Part shown: piece after piece, positions 51,438-59,675 of the stretch
How the letters are laid out: every line of letters begins with the position of its first letter
Position numbering within the stretch: the first letter of the stretch is position 1
Assembly: GCF_000018325.1 (NCBI RefSeq)
Contig: NC_009922.1
Coordinates: forward strand, 868,001-932,000
Length of the DNA stretch: 64,000 nucleotides
Source of the DNA: Alkaliphilus oremlandii OhILAs
GTDB taxonomy: Bacteria > Bacillota > Clostridia > Peptostreptococcales > Natronincolaceae
Reading direction: 5' to 3'
Translations under genes and position numbers: made by a program
The notes under the pieces: generated by a model
Told to the model about the DNA's origin: nothing
What the model saw: the letters and a program-made list of their open reading frames with translations, nothing else
Databases searched by the model: none

Positions 51438-51546
51438 TTGATAAAAATACACAACAATTATATTTTAAAAAGCATATCCACAGCTCTTAGAAAAAAGGAA
51501 TAGAGATCTACATGGATAGAATTATAATTGTGTGTATTTTTATCAG
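51438..51546. repeat. Small element with ~24-bp terminal inverted repeats
   Basis: TTGATAAAAATACACAACAA (51438-) with the following TTATA is nearly the reverse complement of the right end (51523-51546), with one extra base. The interior is about 60 bases and no ORF or target duplication is clear. It could be a miniature element or a long terminator. Confidence 0.5.
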
Positions 51547-51679
51547 TGAAGACCGATAGTCCCTATAAAGCAAATCTTTGTATATAAAATATAAAATGTT
51601 ATAATAAATAGGGATACATCGAATAATAGAAAAGAGAGAAGTATAAAGAAAAGAGAATCCACACGATGATCCAAGGTAG

Positions 51680-51928
51680 AGAGCCTATGGTGAAATATCA
51701 TCGAACTATGACGACTTTTCTAAATGGGTTAATAGAGGCAGCTTTGAATTAACTGGTTGTTGTAGAGCCTCAGCCATGGGAACATTTATTGAATACGGCT
51801 ATAGAAGTAAAGGACGACCCTTGTAGGTCTATGATGCTGATTATTTCAGCAAGAAAAAAGTAAATTTACAGGATATGCAACAAATGGAGGGGAGGGCGTG
51901 GAGAAACTATGGTAGAAAAAGAGAATGA
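51680..51928 (+). pseudogene. Degraded coding remnant upstream of the uracil-DNA glycosylase gene
   Basis: A frame from 51680 reads as protein-like text (YDDFSKWVNRGSFELTG, MGTFIEYGYRSKGRPL), meets TAG at 51824-51826, and resumes in the same frame (VYDADYFSKKKVNLQDMQQME) to TGA 51926. It has no start. The family is not recognised; it appears to be a decayed gene. The rest of 51371-51908 holds only the inverted-repeat element. Confidence 0.3.
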
Positions 51929-52508
51929 CCATCCTTTGACTGTTTTACAGAATCAGATACTGCAATGTAGATTATGTCAGGATACCTTTGGGTTTGAGCC
52001 ACAGCCAGTAATACAAGGAAACCGCCGATCCAAGATTATGCAGATTGGACAAGCACCGTCAAAAAAAGTTCATGAAACGGGAAGACCCTTTAATGATGCC
52101 AGCGGAAAAAAACTTCGGAATGAATGGTACTGTATATCGGAGGAAGACTTTTATAATCCTGATAATTTCTATATCGGTTCCATAGCCCATTGTTATCCAG
52201 GAAAAAATCCAAAAGGTGGCGATCGAAGACCACCCAAAGTATGTGCAGAGCAATGGCTTCGTAAAGAACTGGAACTGGTGGAGAATGAAATCTATATCCT
52301 CATCGGCGGATTTGCAGCAGAATTTTTCTTCCCAGGAGAGAAACTTTCATCCTTGGTATTTGAAGATCGAATCATCAATGGAAAAACTGCCTATATATTA
52401 CCCCATCCATCTCCATTAAATATGAAATGGTTTAAAGATTATCCCGAATTTATGACGGACAGAATTTTTAAAATACGAAAAAAAGTTCATAGAGTATTGA
52501 AGGTTTAA
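51909..52508 (+). CDS. Uracil-DNA glycosylase family protein
   Basis: The 199-residue protein resembles family 4/5-type uracil-DNA glycosylases: CRLCQDTFGFEPQPVIQGN with a CxxC start, IMQIGQAPSKKVHETGRPFNDASGKKLRNE (motif 1 region GQAPS), and LPHPSPLNMKWFKDYPEF (motif 2 HPSPLN). It excises uracil from DNA. Only two N-terminal cysteines and two later ones (HCYPGKNPKGGDRRPPKVC) are seen, compatible with an iron-sulfur cluster. ATG 51909 follows GGAGGGG. Confidence 0.85.
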   Translation: MVEKENDHPLTVLQNQILQCRLCQDTFGFEPQPVIQGNRRSKIMQIGQAPSKKVHETGRPFNDASGKKLRNEWYCISEEDFYNPDNFYIGSIAHCYPGKNPKGGDRRPPKVCAEQWLRKELELVENEIYILIGGFAAEFFFPGEKLSSLVFEDRIINGKTAYILPHPSPLNMKWFKDYPEFMTDRIFKIRKKVHRVLKV

Positions 52509-52593
52509 TCAATTATTCCTTTACAATGTACAGTTTTTATGAGAAAATCAATAAGTAGTAAGTATGTTTTACAGATATATGGAGGTGGATGTA

Positions 52594-53787
52594 GTGTCAA
52601 GAACAATAGGAACTGTAGCCAGAGGGATTAGAACTCCAATTATCAGACAGGGAGATAATCTTGTACAGATTGTAACAGACAGCCTGTTAGGAGCATTTGC
52701 AGAAGAAAATATTACTGTTCATGATAGAGATATAGTAGGAGTAACAGAGGCTGTTTTAGCGAGAGCACAAGGCAACTATGCAAGTTGTGATCAGATTGCA
52801 AAGGATATTCAGCATAAATTTGGGAATGAAACTATTGGAATTATCTTTCCAATCCTTTCTCGGAACCGTTTTTCCATCGTTTTGAAAGGGATTGCACGAG
52901 GTGCAAAGAAGATTGTTCTAATGCTTAGCTATCCATCGGATGAAGTTGGAAACCACTTGATCAGCCTGGATCAATTAGATGAAAAAAACGTTAATCCATG
53001 GAGTACATTACTAAATGAAGAAGAGTATAGAGAATTATTTGGAAGCAACGAGCATCCTTTTACAAAAGTAGACTACGTGAAGTACTATAAAGAGTTGATT
53101 ATGGAAGAAGACTGCGAAGTGGAGATTATTTTTTCAAATAATGCAACAGATATGTTGAAATATACATCCCATGTTCTTTGTGCGGATATTCATTCCAGAC
53201 AAAGAAGCAAACGACTGTTAAAAAATGCAGGGGCAGAAACTATATTAGGGCTGGATGATATTCTAACTGAAAGCGTAGAGGGTAGTGGATATAATACACA
53301 GTATGGCTTATTGGGCTCCAACAAATCCACAGAGGAGACAGTAAAATTATTTCCACGGGACTCTCAGAAATTTGCAGAGGAGTTAGCAGATGCTCTTAAA
53401 AAAGCGACAGGTAAGAATATAGAAGTTTTGGTATACGGAGATGGGGCCTTTAAAGATCCACAAGGCAAGATTTGGGAGTTAGCAGACCCAGTGGTATCGC
53501 CAGGGTACACAGATGGGCTCATAGGCCTTCCAAGTGAATTGAAATTGAAATATTTAGCAGACAATCAATTTGCTGATTTGAGCGGGGACGAGCTTCGTCG
53601 TGCAATGACGGACTATATTGCAAATAAAAATTCAGAATTGATGGGATCTCTTGAGAGTCTGGGAACAACGCCAAGACAATTGACTGATTTAATTGGAAGC
53701 CTTTGTGATTTAACCAGTGGTAGTGGGGATAAAGGAACGCCAGTAGTTTTCATTCAAGGATACTTCGATAACTATGCAAATCAATAG
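52594..53787 (+). CDS. Coenzyme F420-0:L-glutamate ligase-like protein (CofE family)
   Basis: The 397-residue protein starts with RTIGTVARGIRTPIIRQGDNLVQIVTDSL and has the GDNLVQI/DIVGVTEAVLARAQGN core of the CofE/FbiB fold, plus GLLGSNKSTEETVKLFPRD and VVSPGYTDGLIGLPSE. CofE adds glutamates to F420; clostridia generally are not F420 producers, so a related amide ligase role on another substrate is more likely. The start is GTG 52594, six bases from GGAGGTG; the in-frame ATG 52564 lies before that site. It is a single gene with a terminator after. Confidence 0.8.
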   Translation: MSRTIGTVARGIRTPIIRQGDNLVQIVTDSLLGAFAEENITVHDRDIVGVTEAVLARAQGNYASCDQIAKDIQHKFGNETIGIIFPILSRNRFSIVLKGIARGAKKIVLMLSYPSDEVGNHLISLDQLDEKNVNPWSTLLNEEEYRELFGSNEHPFTKVDYVKYYKELIMEEDCEVEIIFSNNATDMLKYTSHVLCADIHSRQRSKRLLKNAGAETILGLDDILTESVEGSGYNTQYGLLGSNKSTEETVKLFPRDSQKFAEELADALKKATGKNIEVLVYGDGAFKDPQGKIWELADPVVSPGYTDGLIGLPSELKLKYLADNQFADLSGDELRRAMTDYIANKNSELMGSLESLGTTPRQLTDLIGSLCDLTSGSGDKGTPVVFIQGYFDNYANQ

Positions 53788-53793
53788 ATGATT

Positions 53794-53833
53794 GAAAGAG
53801 CTTCCATAAAATAAATGGAAGCTCTTTCGTTTT
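53794..53833 (+). terminator. Terminator after the CofE-like gene
   Basis: GAAAGAGCTTCCAT (53794-53807) and ATGGAAGCTCTTTC (53815-53828) form a perfect 14-bp stem, followed by GTTTTT. Confidence 0.92.
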
Positions 53834-53997
53834 TGAAGCTATAGCATATTAGAAAAATAAAACTTCAAGATGGTTTTTGATAGGATTAAGCTTAGTTTTC
53901 CATGAAAACTTCAACTGGCTTGATGAAATCACGGGGCAGGATTTTTTATGGCATAAAATAGATAGCGGATAGATTTTCAATAAGGTTAAAATTTCTC

Positions 53998-54026
53998 TTT
54001 ACTTTTAAGGAATTATAAATTATAAT
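53998..54026 (+). promoter_or_regulatory. Probable sigma-A promoter of the T-box operon
   Basis: TTTACT (53998-54003) and TATAAT (54021-54026) are spaced by 17 bases, about 35 bases before the T-box start. Confidence 0.5.
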
Positions 54027-54060
54027 GTATAATAATACAATGTTATAAGTAATCATACAA

Positions 54061-54333
54061 AGACAGTGATGAGTGGAGTAGCTTTACGAAAGCTTATACA
54101 GCGAGTTCCGATGGTGAAAGGGAACAAAGTTTTGTACAGTGAAGAGGACCTCGGAGTCGTGCACCGAAGCACATGCTAAGGCTGCAACGGATTCACCCGT
54201 TATAGTGATAAGGTATAGTCCATATTTGATGTACCTGAAGAGGCTTATATTGTGAAATATAAGCAAATTAGGATGGCAACGCGAATCTACTTTCGTTCCT
54301 AAGGAATGTTTTCTTAGGTATGGGAGTTTTTTT
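54061..54333 (+). promoter_or_regulatory. T-box riboswitch leader
   Basis: The leader has all T-box landmarks: K-turn motif GATGA with AGTAG (54069-54082), the stem I distal loop TTCC-GATGGTGAAAG-GGAAC, the specifier side GAAGAGGACCTCGGAG, then the T-box sequence AGGATGGCAACGCG (about 54270-54283) with antiterminator pairings TTAGG/CCTAA and GCGAA/TTCG(T), and the competing terminator CCTAAG/CTTAGG with a T run (ends near 54333). The codon was not settled: AGG or the adjacent GAG fit best. The T-box UGGC pairs with a tRNA having G73. It controls the following transporter and dehydratase genes. Confidence 0.88.
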
Positions 54334-54427
54334 ATTTGGAATATTTCAACTGCGAAGTAAACCCTAATGTTGAGCCCGACATAAATCTTGGAAGCGTAAG
54401 CAAATCAGTTTTATTAGAAAGGAGAGA

Positions 54428-54473
54428 ATGGGTACAAAATTACGATCTAAAATAATGCTCTAGTAAATAGAGC
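54428..54473 (+). other. Short leader ORF with overlapping hairpin between the T-box and yjiH
   Basis: AAAGGAGAGA precedes ATG 54428, opening an 11-codon ORF (MGTKLRSKIML) that ends at TAG 54461-54463. The hairpin GCTCTA (54457-54462) and TAGAGC (54468-54473) overlaps the stop. It could be a leader-peptide type element or chance. No other gene is seen in 54334-54496. Confidence 0.3.
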
Positions 54474-54496
54474 TTTAATAAGAATGGAGGAATACT

Positions 54497-55858
54497 ATGA
54501 AAAATACAGTGGTAAAGAAAAAGTATGGATTTAATGATTATTTAAAATTTATAATACCGTCTATCATCGGGGTATTATTACTGATGTTTCCGTTTCAATA
54601 TGAAGGTGAAACCACCATCGTGGTTGCGTTACTAGCAGGAAAATTAACTGCTGCCTTAGAATCTGTATTGCCTGCAATTATATTAGGTTTTATAGCGTTT
54701 ACGGGAATCACGACTTTAGTATATAAGCTTGTTCAACCTCAAATAATCGAAAAAAATAGTTTCTTAAAGGGCATTTTTAATGTTTCAACAGTCTGGGTCC
54801 TTGTGAGACTCCTTGGTGTCGCTTTTGCAGCAATGGCATATTTCAAAATAGGACCTGAATGGATTTGGTCAGAAGATGTCGGAGGACTAATTTTATATAG
54901 CTTAATCCCTACATTATTTGCAATGTTTCTTTTTGCAGGATTCTTACTTCCATTTTTAACGGATTTTGGTTTGTTAGAATTTGTAGGGGCACTTTTAACC
55001 CCTGTCATGAGACCTTTATTTCAGTTGCCTGGTCGTTCTTCTATAGACTGTATTGCCTCTTGGGTAGGGGATGGAACCATCGGTGTTGCTTTAACGAATA
55101 AGCAGTATGAGGAAGGGTATTACACAAAAAAAGAAGCCGCAATTATCTCAACGACCTTTTCAGCAGTATCCATTACTTTCTGCTTGGTCGTCATAAGTCA
55201 AGTAGGATTGGTACACCTTTTTGGATCATATTATTTAACTGTAGTAATCGCTGGTATGGTTGCAGCTGTTATTATGCCTAAAATCCCACCTCTATCCAAA
55301 AAATCAGAAACCTATTATAATGGTGTTAAAAAGGATTTAGGAGAAGATGTGCCAAAAGGATTTACCAATACACAATGGGGTGCACATCTAGCAATTCAAA
55401 AGGCAGAAGAAAGTGGCAACGTTAAAAACTTTGTAGTCAATGGATTTAAAACTGTTTTTGATATGTGGCTGGGTGTACTACCAGCAATCATGGCCTTTGG
55501 AACCATAGGGTTGATCATCGCCGAAACAACGCCAGTGTTCCAGTGGCTGGGAATGCCATTTATCCCGCTTTTAGAACTGTTTAAAATTCCAAATGCAGTA
55601 GAGGCTTCTCAAACCATCATGGTGGGATTTGCAGATATGTTCCTACCCTCAGTGATTGGCTCTACAATACCCAGCGAAATGACACGATTTGTAGTTGCTG
55701 CACTTTCTGTAACGCAATTGGTATATTTGTCTGAGGCGGGGGCTGTAATATTGGGCTCCAAAATCGATATATCCTTTTTAGAGCTATTTATAATCTACGT
55801 GGAAAGAACTTTGATTACGCTGCCGATTGTGGTAATAGCTGCTCATTTAATTTTCTAA
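54497..55858 (+). CDS. YjiH-family transporter (nucleoside-recognition/Gate domain)
   Basis: The 453-residue membrane protein has about ten helices and the YjiH layout with paired Gate domains: LFAMFLFAGFLLPFLTDFGLLEFVGALLTPVMRPLFQLPGRSSIDCIASWVGDGTIG and GFADMFLPSVIGSTIPSEMTRFVVAALSVTQLVYLSEAGAVILGSK. The family is thought to move amino acids or nucleosides. Being behind a T-box suggests an amino acid substrate matching that tRNA. A serine/threonine dehydratase gene follows after 12 bases. ATG follows GGAGG. Confidence 0.82.
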   Translation: MKNTVVKKKYGFNDYLKFIIPSIIGVLLLMFPFQYEGETTIVVALLAGKLTAALESVLPAIILGFIAFTGITTLVYKLVQPQIIEKNSFLKGIFNVSTVWVLVRLLGVAFAAMAYFKIGPEWIWSEDVGGLILYSLIPTLFAMFLFAGFLLPFLTDFGLLEFVGALLTPVMRPLFQLPGRSSIDCIASWVGDGTIGVALTNKQYEEGYYTKKEAAIISTTFSAVSITFCLVVISQVGLVHLFGSYYLTVVIAGMVAAVIMPKIPPLSKKSETYYNGVKKDLGEDVPKGFTNTQWGAHLAIQKAEESGNVKNFVVNGFKTVFDMWLGVLPAIMAFGTIGLIIAETTPVFQWLGMPFIPLLELFKIPNAVEASQTIMVGFADMFLPSVIGSTIPSEMTRFVVAALSVTQLVYLSEAGAVILGSKIDISFLELFIIYVERTLITLPIVVIAAHLIF

Positions 55859-55870
55859 GGAGATGAAAAA

Positions 55871-56827
55871 ATGATTCATTATGAGGATGTCAAAAAGGCA
55901 CACGAGAGAATACGTCCCTATGTTTATCGAACGCCACTAGATCAATCTATGTATTTAAGTAACCAAGATACCAAGGTATATCTCAAACTGGAAAATCAGC
56001 AAAAAATGAAATGTGCTAAAGCTAGGGGTGCCTTTAGTAAAATAACAAGCCTTTCCCAAGATGAAATCAATAAAGGAATTGTAGCTATTTCTTCTGGGAA
56101 TCACGGTGCTGCCATAAGCTATGCTTCAAAGCTAATGGGGATAGAAAAAACTACAGTATATGTACCTGAAACCACACCCGACAGCAAGATTGAAAAAATA
56201 GAGTTCTACGGTGCTGAGGTAGTTAAAGTTGGAAAAAACTATGATGAAGCCCATGCAATTGGAGTAGAGAGAATTCAGGCTCATGGTGGTATCTTTGTTG
56301 ATCCTTGCTCAGACGAGGTCGTAATAGCAGGACAGGGAAGTATTGGACTAGAAATATTGGAAGAGGAGCCTTCCATCGATACGATTTTAGTGCCAATCGG
56401 CGGAGGCGGTATCATAACTGGTATTAGCATTGCTGCTAAAGCTGTAAACCCCAATATAAAAATTATAGGTGTACAGACAGCGGCTTGCCCTGCAATGGTA
56501 GCAGCAATGGCAGATGAAAAGTTTTATGAGGTATATCCTACGGAAGACTCCATATGCGATGCCCTAGTTGGTGGCGTTGGATACATTCCTTACCAAATGT
56601 CCAAGCGATGCATTGATGATATCATCGTCGTAGAAGAAACAGATATCTATGATGCTATCCAACACTTACTCACCAAGGAAAAGGTAGTAGCAGAGCCTGC
56701 CGGTGCTGTGGGTGTGGCGGCCATAAAAAAGAAGGGGGATCTTTTTAAAGGTAGAAATGTTGCTGTGGTCATTACTGGGGGCAATATGGATGAGGCATTG
56801 ATGAAAGAGATTATGAGTAGAGCTTAA
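55871..56827 (+). CDS. PLP-dependent threonine/serine dehydratase (IlvA/TdcB family)
   Basis: The 318-residue enzyme has the fold-type II motifs: catalytic lysine in KMKCAKARGAFSK (Lys 50), AISSGNHGAAISYASKLMG, and PIGGGGIITGISIAAKAVNP for phosphate binding. It lacks the C-terminal ACT-like regulatory domain of biosynthetic IlvA and so resembles catabolic TdcB. It deaminates Thr or Ser to 2-oxobutanoate or pyruvate. It shares the T-box transcript with the YjiH transporter, suggesting uptake and degradation, or salvage, of the same amino acid. GGAGATG precedes the ATG. Confidence 0.87.
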   Translation: MIHYEDVKKAHERIRPYVYRTPLDQSMYLSNQDTKVYLKLENQQKMKCAKARGAFSKITSLSQDEINKGIVAISSGNHGAAISYASKLMGIEKTTVYVPETTPDSKIEKIEFYGAEVVKVGKNYDEAHAIGVERIQAHGGIFVDPCSDEVVIAGQGSIGLEILEEEPSIDTILVPIGGGGIITGISIAAKAVNPNIKIIGVQTAACPAMVAAMADEKFYEVYPTEDSICDALVGGVGYIPYQMSKRCIDDIIVVEETDIYDAIQHLLTKEKVVAEPAGAVGVAAIKKKGDLFKGRNVAVVITGGNMDEALMKEIMSRA

Positions 56828-56914
56828 ATCTTAAGTTGAACTTTATATGAAATTAATGAAATATAGATGATAAAGATTGTATTATTTAGGAAATGCATAA
56901 AATATCAACAAGGT

Positions 56915-56967
56915 GACAAAATAGCAGGAGATTATCGGAAAATCCGATAATCTCCTGCTATTTTGTC
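56915..56967. terminator. Terminator with a perfect 25-bp stem
   Basis: Left arm 56915-56939 (starts GACAAAATAGCAGGAG) and right arm 56943-56967 are perfectly complementary around a 3-base loop. It sits between the dehydratase and the convergent oxidoreductase gene and serves both strands. Confidence 0.9.
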
Positions 56968-56987
56968 TGACAATTAAAATTGATATT

Positions 56988-57980
56988 TTAACTGATTTTA
57001 ACGATGGTTCTACCCACATGAGTTCCTTGCTGCATTTTTGAAAAAATTTCTTCTAAGCCATCTAAATCAACCTCGCGAACATGAAGCTGATCCATAATGT
57101 GCCACTCTTTTGCAAAACGCTGCCAAATATTCAACCGTCCCTCAATTGGATAATTTACAGAATCGATTCCCAGTGCGTTAATGCCTCGTAGGATAAAAGG
57201 GAGCACTGTTGTTTCTAGGCCTATTCCTGCCGCATTGCCGCACATACTAATGCTGCCCCCATAATGGATTTGTGGGATCAGCGCCGATGCTACTTTACCA
57301 CCCACGGCATCTAATACAAAGTGAAATCGTTGCTTGCCCAGCGGTCTTGCTTTTTCCGGAATAAGGTCTTCTGGATAGAGTACTGTCTTTGCACCGAAGG
57401 ATCGGATCAGCTGTTCTTCCTGCTTCTTACGACTAAAGGCAGATACATTGGTATAGCCGCATTTGGATAATAATCTGATCGCGATACTTCCAACACCACC
57501 AGAGGCACCAGTCACGAGGATTTCAGGTTGATTGGTTACATTCATCCCCATTTTTTCTAAAGCATCAATAGAAATTGCAGCAGTAAACCCTGCTGTTCCG
57601 ATGACCATTGCATCTCTTAAAGAAAGTCCCTCAGGCAATGGAACAATCCACTGTTCTGGAATCTGTACATATTCTGAAAAACCTCCCGTATGGGTCATAC
57701 CCACTTGGAAACCAGTAACCAAAACTTTTTGACCAACATAAAACTTTTCTGAAGTAGAGGATACTACTGTTCCGCTTAAATCAATCCCTGGAATCATAGG
57801 ATAGTTGCGGATAACGCCACCCCCTGCTTTTACGGCCAAATGATCTTTATAGTTCACCGAAGAATAAGCAACCTTAATGGTAACATTGCCTAAGCTTAGA
57901 TCATTTAATGTAATGTTTTCTACAGCATGAGATACGATGCCATTTTCCTCTCTCACAACGACTGCCTTAAATTGCTCCAT
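56988..57980 (-). CDS. Acrylyl-CoA reductase / quinone oxidoreductase YhdH/AcuI family
   Basis: The 330-residue protein is a medium-chain zinc-free reductase: NYKDHLAVKAGGGVIRNYPMIPGIDLSGTVVSS, ILVTGASGGVGSIAIRLLSKCGYTNVSAFSRK (NADPH Rossmann fold), and GNAAGIGLETTVLPFILRGI, the pattern of YhdH/AcuI. It reduces acrylyl-CoA or a related alpha,beta-unsaturated thioester. ATG 57980 is taken rather than 57995, since AGGGAATT precedes it on the minus strand. The MarR gene is divergent at 58096 and may control it. Confidence 0.87.
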   Translation of the reverse strand: MEQFKAVVVREENGIVSHAVENITLNDLSLGNVTIKVAYSSVNYKDHLAVKAGGGVIRNYPMIPGIDLSGTVVSSTSEKFYVGQKVLVTGFQVGMTHTGGFSEYVQIPEQWIVPLPEGLSLRDAMVIGTAGFTAAISIDALEKMGMNVTNQPEILVTGASGGVGSIAIRLLSKCGYTNVSAFSRKKQEEQLIRSFGAKTVLYPEDLIPEKARPLGKQRFHFVLDAVGGKVASALIPQIHYGGSISMCGNAAGIGLETTVLPFILRGINALGIDSVNYPIEGRLNIWQRFAKEWHIMDQLHVREVDLDGLEEIFSKMQQGTHVGRTIVKIS

Positions 57981-58095
57981 ATAAATTCCCTCCACTTTAA
58001 TTCTGATTAAGAATATTTCCTAATACGAATAATTCTCATGCTTGAATTTTAACAAAAATATGGTATACTGTCAATAAGTTTAGGGAGGGTCAAAC

Positions 58096-58515
58096 ATGGA
58101 ACTACATCAATGTATTAACTTTTTATTGAGTACTGCACAAAATACAGTGTTTCAATATTTTAATCAAAAACTATCTCAGTACAATATTACGCCAGCGCAG
58201 TATGGGGTGTTGAACTGTCTTTGGGAGCATGGAGAGCTTACACCAAAGCAAATCGGGGAGTTTCTTGTACTGGAGGCATCTTCTATTTCTGGGATACTTG
58301 AGCGAATGCAGAAAAATAATTTAATAGAACGAAACATACATCCAAATAATCGCAGAACAATCGTTGTAACTACAACAGAGCAAGCGGATGATATCCGCCA
58401 TAACATTGAAGAAATTGTAAGTGAAATGAATCATAAGTTTTTATCCTTCTTATCGGAAGATGAGAGACACTTATTTACTCAAATATTACAAAAAATAATC
58501 CATATCCCAAAATAA
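58096..58515 (+). CDS. MarR-family transcriptional regulator
   Basis: The 139-residue protein has the MarR winged helix (NITPAQYGVLNCLWEHGELTPKQIGEFLVLEASSISGILERMQKNNLIERNIHPNNRRTIVV) and helical dimerisation ends. It lies between the divergent AcuI-like gene and the SDR gene, so it likely represses one or both. ATG 58096 follows AGGGAGGG. No clear dyad is seen in the 115-base region to 57980 beyond A/T-rich repeats. Confidence 0.9.
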   Translation: MELHQCINFLLSTAQNTVFQYFNQKLSQYNITPAQYGVLNCLWEHGELTPKQIGEFLVLEASSISGILERMQKNNLIERNIHPNNRRTIVVTTTEQADDIRHNIEEIVSEMNHKFLSFLSEDERHLFTQILQKIIHIPK

Positions 58516-58528
58516 GTTCGTAAAATAC

Positions 58529-58562
58529 AAACAGCTCCTTTATGTATGGTAAAGGAGCTGTT
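58529..58562. terminator. Terminator after MarR gene
   Basis: AAACAGCTCCTTTA (58529-58542) and TAAAGGAGCTGTT (58550-58562) pair around a 7-base loop; the downstream SDR gene is convergent. Confidence 0.85.
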
Positions 58563-58608
58563 GATCATTTTAAAATCTAATTGATGGGGTATTACAACTA
58601 TGCTCCAA

Positions 58609-59376
58609 TTAAATAGCGGTCCATCCGCCGTCCACTGCCAGGTACTGTCCTGTAGTATAGCTGGATGCATCGGAAGCAAAATAAACAATGGCGCCGTCCA
58701 GTTCGCCCTCTCTTCCAGGTCTGCCCATTGGACATAGGATCTGGATCGCACCTAAAAGTCCTTCGGTCTCAATTACATCCTTCGTCATTTCGCTTGGGAA
58801 ATAAGCAGGTCCGATAGCATTCACAGTGATGTTGTATTTAGCCCACTCATTAGCCAAAGCTTTTGTCATCATTAAAACTGCCCCTTTTGAGGTGCAATAA
58901 GCCGATATAGGGGAACCTGGCATTGCTACCATGGAATGGATAGAACCGATATTTACTATTTTTCCATACTTTTGCTCAATCATAACTTTTCCGACTTCTC
59001 TTGCAACGTAATAAACAGAATCGCAATTAATGCGAAGGGTTTCCCGCCATTCTTCATCAGTTTGGGATTCTGCTGGGATCCCTTTGCCGATGCCTGCATT
59101 ATTAATCAGAATGTCGATTTTTCCAAATGCGGATTTGATTTCTGAAACCATTGCAGTGATTTCAGAGGTAATCAATACATCACATTTAATCGCCATGCAG
59201 CGAACTCCCATGGCTTCAATTTCTTTTTTCACATTTTCCAACTTTTCGACCCTTCTTGCAGCAATTACAACATCTGCCCCTTGTCTTGCTAAAGCCTTGG
59301 CAAATTGTACACCAAGTCCCGAGGAAGCACCTGTAACCAAGGCTACTTTACCTTTTAAATCAAATAAACCACTCAT
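58609..59376 (-). CDS. Short-chain dehydrogenase/reductase (3-oxoacyl-ACP reductase/gluconate dehydrogenase-like)
   Basis: The 255-residue enzyme has VALVTGASSGLGVQFAKALARQG (NAD(P) site), INNAGIGKG, catalytic SAYCTSKGAVLMMTKALANEW with Tyr and Lys, and the end GQYLAVDGGWTAI. It is a classical SDR; substrate could be a sugar alcohol, beta-ketoacyl or gluconate. The region 59377-59675 upstream contains no gene and no strong structure. Confidence 0.88.
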   Translation of the reverse strand: MSGLFDLKGKVALVTGASSGLGVQFAKALARQGADVVIAARRVEKLENVKKEIEAMGVRCMAIKCDVLITSEITAMVSEIKSAFGKIDILINNAGIGKGIPAESQTDEEWRETLRINCDSVYYVAREVGKVMIEQKYGKIVNIGSIHSMVAMPGSPISAYCTSKGAVLMMTKALANEWAKYNITVNAIGPAYFPSEMTKDVIETEGLLGAIQILCPMGRPGREGELDGAIVYFASDASSYTTGQYLAVDGGWTAI

Positions 59377-59675
59377 GATACCAGCTCCTTTCCTTATTAT
59401 AAATAATATTACCTATTTTTACGATTTTCAAACAGGTAAGAAGGTAGAAGGTTATGTTATAGTGTAGATTTCAATCCATAACCAACATCGATCAATAAAA
59501 AATCAGTCTCCATATTTGGAATTATCAGGTGTACATTCCTCTTCAAATTAGTTCTACCATGGGATTAAATTACTAATGTCAGGCACTAAACTACTACTAT
59601 TATTAATTTTATTCGTATTATATAATGGATTTAATAATGGAATTAAAATTATGCGACTGAATTGGAGTGGAGACC

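Noticed and set aside
51635..51760. T-box-like phrase AGAGAGCC with TGGTG
   Set aside because: No T-box sequence, antiterminator or terminator follows; the frame reads better as a coding remnant.
51824..51826. Recoded TAG (pyrrolysine) in the remnant before the uracil-DNA glycosylase gene
   Set aside because: No start codon and no recognised family; a degraded gene is the simpler explanation.
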